Assembly (NCBI RefSeq): GCF_947169445.1
Contig: NZ_CAMVPU010000013.1
Span: forward strand, 25,007 to 89,006
Source: an uncultured Butyrivibrio sp.
GTDB lineage: Bacteria > Bacillota > Clostridia > Lachnospirales > Lachnospiraceae
Reading direction: 5' to 3'
DNA length: 64,000 bases
How positions within the stretch are numbered: the first letter of the stretch is position 1; each line of letters begins with the position of its first letter. The translations under genes and the position numbers were made by a program. Shown here in pieces: positions 60,346 through 64,000 of this stretch. The notes beneath the pieces were generated by a model. It saw only the letters and a list, made by a program, of their open reading frames with translations, ran no database searches and was not told the origin of the DNA.

Positions 60346-60957
60346 TTACTCCTCCACATCTCTTTCCCTGGCTCCCATAACCTCGCCAGATAAGAAATGC
60401 CTTCTGCACACGGAGACATACGACTCGTTGCCGCCCATCATGATCTGCTCACCGCTTCTAACAATCTTGCCACCACTTACGCGGGCATTGAAATGCGCCC
60501 TTCTGCCGCACCAGCATACTGTCGGAACCTCTTCGATATAGTTAGCGATTTCCATAAGTCTCTTGGAGCCGGTAAAAAGATGACTTGTAAAGTCTGTTCT
60601 TAGTCCGTAGCAGATCACAGGAAGATCATACTTATCCACCACAAGCGCCAGCATATCCACCTGTTCCTCAGTTAAAAACTGGGCTTCATCCACTATCACG
60701 CAATCCAGCTCTTTCCACGTGTCCGTCTTTCCTGTAAACCAATCGTTCTTGACCGTCTCCAGGAATTCTTCTACAAAAGTACACTCCGCCTCTAGTCCTA
60801 TGCGGGATCTCACAATCTTTTCACCATCACGATTTTCTGTCGCAGGCTTTAAAAGAATCGCATTCTGTCCCTTCTCAATGTAGTTGTAACGCACCATCAG
60901 CGCATTAGCTGTTTTGGAGCTCCCCATGGCTCCATACCTGAAATATAACTTTCCCAT
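60346..60957 (-). CDS. tdk: Thymidine kinase (type II)
   Basis: A 203-residue enzyme that phosphorylates thymidine with ATP in the salvage pathway. LYFRYGAMGSSKTANAL is the Walker A P-loop, DCVIVDEAQFLTEEQV is the Walker B/DEAQF motif, VICYGLRTDFTSHLFTGSKRLMEIA is the family flexible loop, and the zinc site is formed by CWCGRRAHF and CRRHF. The length is typical. It is a housekeeping gene unrelated to the glycan genes and marks the end of the flagellar block. It may have its own promoter in the AT-rich stretch at 61003-61060. Confidence 0.96.
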   Translation of the reverse strand: MGKLYFRYGAMGSSKTANALMVRYNYIEKGQNAILLKPATENRDGEKIVRSRIGLEAECTFVEEFLETVKNDWFTGKTDTWKELDCVIVDEAQFLTEEQVDMLALVVDKYDLPVICYGLRTDFTSHLFTGSKRLMEIANYIEEVPTVCWCGRRAHFNARVSGGKIVRSGEQIMMGGNESYVSVCRRHFLSGEVMGARERDVEE

Positions 60958-60982
60958 ACATCCCCCTAATTATTCCTGATTC

Positions 60983-61003
60983 TAGGCGTTTGCGAAACGC
61001 CTA
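60983..61003. other. Perfect nine-base-pair hairpin upstream of tdk
   Basis: TAGGCGTTT and AAACGCCTA pair perfectly around GCG. It is 26 bases before the tdk start and about 70 bases past the end of the gene at 61074, without a U-run. It may be a weak 3' end of the upstream transcript or a tdk leader structure. Confidence 0.45.
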
Positions 61004-61073
61004 ATACCATATAAATACAGCATTTTTGTCACAATATAAAGAATACCCCTTACCGGATATGGTAAAATAGGAT

Positions 61074-61964
61074 TCACTTTTTTAAAACCACCATTTTGTT
61101 TTTTCCCATACTGTTTGCCACTAAGGAAAAGGTACTGCCGTAGCTGGCATATAAAGTCTGTGCACCGGATAAAAGCATCATCTCATATAGTGCATACCTG
61201 ATTCCGTCCGAGGTAAGCCTGGTCACATTATCAGCTGCCTCCGAAACTATGTTATCAGGATATTTCTCTTTAAACTCAGAAATAACAGTTGTATCATCTG
61301 AAGCCAGGTAAATACGTGCATTTTTATTCTTTTCAATTATTTCATCAGCTTTATGCATAAAAAGGGCTGTTGGGCTGTTATGTATCGCATCAGCATGGTC
61401 CGTCCTTCTTATGTGCATGGCATCATAACTGCCAACTCTGTCCTTAAACCCGTTAAACTTCGAAACAACCTCTTTATTGAATTTCACCTTAGACAGATCC
61501 AGGTCACCATAGAACTGTTCACAGGTCTCTATGTATATTTTTTTGTCTTTTTCAGATAAAAACTTTTCCTTAAGAGCCTCAGAGCATTCCCCTAAGCGAA
61601 CTGAATTTACCTGGGTGAGCCTGTTTCTGAAAGCACCGATAAAAAATGAATTTCTGACGCTCAAAAAAAGCTTTTTAAACACCTCTCCAATTTTCAGCTC
61701 TGAAATAAGCTTCCCATAATTTTCCTTGACGTAATAGACGTTTTTGACAGTGCATTTTATTGGCAGTTCTGAAATTATATCTTCAAAATCGCAACCGCAC
61801 TCGTTATGGTTTTTCCAATAGATCACAACATTTTCTATGTCGTAATCCCTAACCAGATTAATGATTGAAGAAACAACCAGTAATCTGTTACCAAGGCCAC
61901 CTCCCGGCAGTATATAAAGACTTTTCTTAACAGGCAAATCTCTCATATCATTTATATCCCGCAT
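61074..61964 (-). CDS. Fucosyltransferase-fold protein (NodZ/GT11/GT23-like)
   Basis: The 296-residue protein has the start LYILPGGGLGNRLLVVSSIINLV, the central YDAMHIRRTDHADAIHNSPTALF and the C-terminal IYLASDDTTVISEFKEKYPDNI with MLLSGAQTLYASYGSTFSLVANSMG. The GGLGNRL loop, the HIRRTD donor-binding arginine motif and the (A)SDD and YGSTFS blocks are features of the O-fucosyltransferase/NodZ superfamily, which uses GDP-fucose or a similar donor. It lies nine bases after the GT2 gene at 61974 and so is in one operon with it. Acceptor unknown. Confidence 0.75.
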   Translation of the reverse strand: MRDINDMRDLPVKKSLYILPGGGLGNRLLVVSSIINLVRDYDIENVVIYWKNHNECGCDFEDIISELPIKCTVKNVYYVKENYGKLISELKIGEVFKKLFLSVRNSFFIGAFRNRLTQVNSVRLGECSEALKEKFLSEKDKKIYIETCEQFYGDLDLSKVKFNKEVVSKFNGFKDRVGSYDAMHIRRTDHADAIHNSPTALFMHKADEIIEKNKNARIYLASDDTTVISEFKEKYPDNIVSEAADNVTRLTSDGIRYALYEMMLLSGAQTLYASYGSTFSLVANSMGKNKMVVLKK

Positions 61965-61973
61965 TCAAATTAT

Positions 61974-62984
61974 TTAATGATTTACCCTGTATTTTCTATA
62001 GACTGCAATAAACAGTCTCTGAAAATACAGAAACAGAAAAACAGCCAATCTATCCGTAATATCCAGATAACATTTGTAAGTCCCGTATTCCCCTTTTATC
62101 CTGGATGATAGCTTATTAAGACTATCCTGGTCACCCTGCATGCTGCAGGCAAGGCCAAGATTCATGGCTGATACAAAAAAAGTATGGCAAGCCATTTTCA
62201 TGACAGCAGGTTTATTCCAGTTTTCAACCAGCTTCAATCTCTTGTACTCACATTCAAGCTTGTCAAAACGTCCCTTTAAAGGCATTAGTCGTAGCACACT
62301 AGTGTCATGTCCGCGTTTATACGTAAGCTGTCTGTTAAAAAAAATAATCTTATCCGCAGACATAAATAAATCACTGGCTATATAATCGTCCTCATATTCA
62401 AAGCCTTCTGGGAATCTAAGCTCCTTAAATATTTCAGCTTTAAAAAGCTTGTTCCACACACACCTGCAGCTGTTTCTCAAAAGAACAAATCTGGGATCAT
62501 CGCCCTTTCCTTTGGAATCAAGCAGTATTTCTACCGCTCCAGGACCATCAGTTATTATTTCAGCATACTCTGCTTCTTCTTTTTCTCCAACCTGATACGG
62601 ATCGGCATCATTCGTTTCAAAAAAACATGTATCCCACTGAACCAGGTCAGCCTCGTTTTCCTCAAGTAGCTTCACTGCAGTTTCAACTGCATTTTTTTCC
62701 AGAATATCATCACTATCAGCAAACATCACATACTGGCCTGATATATTATCCAAGCCTTTGTTTCGAGCAGCTCCAACTCTGGCATTCTTTTGTCTGAAAC
62801 ACTTTATGCGAGAATCCATATTCTCGTATTTACGACATACATCCCATGATCCGTCAGTTGAACCGTCATCTATTACTATGACCTCTAGATTTTCATAGGT
62901 CTGTCCGATTATGGAGTCAAGACAGGGTCCCAAATACAACTCATTATTGTAACAGGGTATAACTATCGACACCAGTCTTTGCAT
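61974..62984 (-). CDS. Family 2 glycosyltransferase
   Basis: A 336-residue GT2 with RLVSIVIPCYNNELYLGPCLDSIIGQTYENLEVIVIDDGSTDGS at the N-terminus, RVGAARNKGLDNISGQYVMFADSDDIL with the metal-binding DSDD, and EGFEYEDDYIASDLFMSADKIIFFNRQLTYKRGHDTSVL as the ED motif and conserved His region. The C-terminal 60 residues contain a hydrophobic, basic segment (LAVFLFLYFQRLFIAVYRKYR) that may associate with the membrane. It is co-transcribed with the fucosyltransferase-fold gene. Confidence 0.9.
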   Translation of the reverse strand: MQRLVSIVIPCYNNELYLGPCLDSIIGQTYENLEVIVIDDGSTDGSWDVCRKYENMDSRIKCFRQKNARVGAARNKGLDNISGQYVMFADSDDILEKNAVETAVKLLEENEADLVQWDTCFFETNDADPYQVGEKEEAEYAEIITDGPGAVEILLDSKGKGDDPRFVLLRNSCRCVWNKLFKAEIFKELRFPEGFEYEDDYIASDLFMSADKIIFFNRQLTYKRGHDTSVLRLMPLKGRFDKLECEYKRLKLVENWNKPAVMKMACHTFFVSAMNLGLACSMQGDQDSLNKLSSRIKGEYGTYKCYLDITDRLAVFLFLYFQRLFIAVYRKYRVNH

Positions 62985-63098
62985 CTATTTACTCCCCCTA
63001 TATATTCGTAGGTTTTTTAGGCATTTTCCAAACCTGCTTATCTGTCTCTATCAGATAACCCTATCGACCTGGATAAAAAACTCTCATGCACTTTGCCC

Positions 63099-63881
63099 TT
63101 ATTTATCCCCGTTATAAACAACAAGCTTGTTGTATGGAATCTCAATTCCAGCCGCATCAAAACGCTTCATAATCTCTACGAGGCAGTCTGAACATGTTTT
63201 TGGATTATCCTTGAAATCCTTAGTCTCTACCAGCGCTCGAAGAGTAATGCCACTGTCACCGCATTCCTTGCAAAGTACAACAGGTCTGTTTCCACAATGG
63301 TTAGGATGCTGTTCAACAACATCAGCCATAATGTCCATAGCCTTCTGCATATCTGTTCCGTAAGCCACAGATACCACAATAGGAAAAGAATAAGACTTAT
63401 CCTGAGTGTAGTTGATGATCGTAGCACTTCCCACAGTTGAGTTAGGAATATAGATACGCTCATTCTGATATGTCTTGATCACTGTGTGACGCAGTGTAAT
63501 ATTCTCAACAAATCCCGGATCAATGTGGTCGATACATACTCTGTCACCAATATCAAAAGGTCTTGATCTTGATGCAGAAAGAGAAATTCCGGCGAAAACA
63601 TTGGCCAGAGTCGACTGGGCTGCAAGACCGATTACAACCGCAACAATTCCTGATGAAGCAATCGCTGTCTCCCATGTCTTAGAGAATGTTGGCACACCGC
63701 TAAGGGCTATAAATGCAGCCACAATCCAAATCAAGGCAATGATAATGCCCTTTAAGAATACAAGATGAATCTTACCACTTAATCTTTTCTTGCTAAATAC
63801 CTTGCCTACTACAATATTAAGAACATAGGCAATAATAAACGGCAATACATATTTCAAAAAAATATCCAAAGCTTCCATCAT
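63099..63881 (-). CDS. Small-conductance mechanosensitive channel (MscS family)
   Basis: The 260-residue protein has three membrane segments (FLKYVLPFIIAYVLNIVVG, FLKGIIIALIWIVAAFIALSGV, and TM3 ASSGIVAVVIGLAAQSTLANVFAGISLSAS with the pore-lining Gly/Ala pattern), then the MscS beta domain (RPFDIGDRVCIDHIDPGFVENITLRHTVIKTYQNERIYIPNSTV) and a C-terminal alpha/beta domain. It opens on hypo-osmotic membrane stress and releases solutes. The length is typical of single-subunit MscS. It is separated from the GT2 gene by 114 bases and appears monocistronic. Confidence 0.93.
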   Translation of the reverse strand: MMEALDIFLKYVLPFIIAYVLNIVVGKVFSKKRLSGKIHLVFLKGIIIALIWIVAAFIALSGVPTFSKTWETAIASSGIVAVVIGLAAQSTLANVFAGISLSASRSRPFDIGDRVCIDHIDPGFVENITLRHTVIKTYQNERIYIPNSTVGSATIINYTQDKSYSFPIVVSVAYGTDMQKAMDIMADVVEQHPNHCGNRPVVLCKECGDSGITLRALVETKDFKDNPKTCSDCLVEIMKRFDAAGIEIPYNKLVVYNGDK

Positions 63882-63939
63882 AATAACGCGTTACCCCCGA
63901 TCTTTTTCACACAAATGACAGTAAAAAATATCACTATCC

Positions 63940-63970
63940 TAGTTTATACTTTTACAGTTTTTTTATCAAT
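63940..63970 (-). promoter_or_regulatory. Possible sigma-A promoter of the MscS gene
   Basis: On the minus strand TTGATA, a 17-base spacer and TAAACT (or 15 bases and TATAAA) lie about 60 bases before the ATG. The -35 matches five of six bases, the -10 less well. Confidence 0.4.
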
Positions 63971-64000
63971 GTAAATATGACAAAAAGCCCTAATTTTCGG

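Noticed and set aside
1..64000. tRNA, rRNA, CRISPR array, transposase or integrase genes
   Set aside because: None was recognised in reading the sequence. The XRE genes and the palindromic element are the only signs of accessory DNA.

Overview
The window looks like a chromosomal flagellin-glycosylation and late-flagellar region of a low-GC anaerobic Firmicute, most likely a Lachnospiraceae member of the Butyrivibrio/Pseudobutyrivibrio type. This is inferred from the short clostridial-type flagellins, the flgM-flgN-flgK-flgK-flgL-fliW-csrA gene order, sigma-28 promoters of the TAAA-N15-CCGATAA form, AT-rich intergenic DNA and the many CgeB/DUF3880-type glycosyltransferases. No species-level marker such as rRNA is present. 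Almost every gene is on the minus strand; the exceptions are the left-edge partial gene, one CgeB-like glycosyltransferase (4946-6148), the MAF-type flagellin glycosyltransferase (18102-19757) and a small XRE regulator (44539-44883).

Layout: (1) 1-3576: a gene end with its terminator, then a cassette of two nucleotidyltransferases, a HAD phosphatase, a GDPD-like phosphodiesterase and a cupin, which reads as a module making an activated small group for a glycan. (2) 3629-17941: a dense glycosyltransferase array (CgeB-like, GT2, GT-D, WavE-like), with SAM methyltransferases fused or adjacent and an SGNH-like protein. (3) 18102-25489: a MAF/DUF115 glycosyltransferase and six legionaminic-acid genes (legC, legF, legG, legI, legH, ptmE); the 4,6-dehydratase legB is not in the window. 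(4) 25491-35329: further CgeB-like enzymes, a 1280-residue protein with at least five domains, a second WavE-like protein and a related protein whose GT2 domain looks catalytically dead. (5) 35480-41159: flagellin 1, then an IspD/TarI-like cytidylyltransferase, UDP-glucuronate decarboxylase, a DUF4422 protein and a radical SAM protein. (6) 41239-44895: an accessory islet with an overlapping XRE / ImmA-IrrE protease / PIN-like operon under a palindromic operator, an orphan coiled-coil gene and a second XRE gene. (7) 44982-49223: flagellin 2, then flaG-fliD-fliS-(fliT-like). (8) 49588-58613: a CgeB-like enzyme, a 240-bp palindromic element, then csrA, fliW, a giant flgL, two flgK genes, flgN and flgM. 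(9) 58931-63881: an EF-hand-like protein behind a sigma-28 promoter and a structured leader containing an intrinsic terminator, thymidine kinase, a fucosyltransferase-fold protein, a GT2 and an MscS channel.

How it fits together: FlgM/sigma-28 sets the timing of late flagellar genes, and FliW/CsrA probably controls flagellin translation, because the flagellin-1 leader carries a hairpin that presents GGA in its loop plus a GGA in the Shine-Dalgarno. FliS, FlgN and a FliT-like protein are export chaperones. The glycosylation genes between and around the two flagellin genes would make CMP-legionaminic acid (via a GDP-sugar route, with LegB supplied elsewhere), UDP-xylose and other activated groups. 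The glycosyltransferases would assemble these on flagellin or another surface polymer. Attachment to flagellin is inferred from gene context. No rRNA, tRNA, CRISPR array or insertion sequence was recognised.
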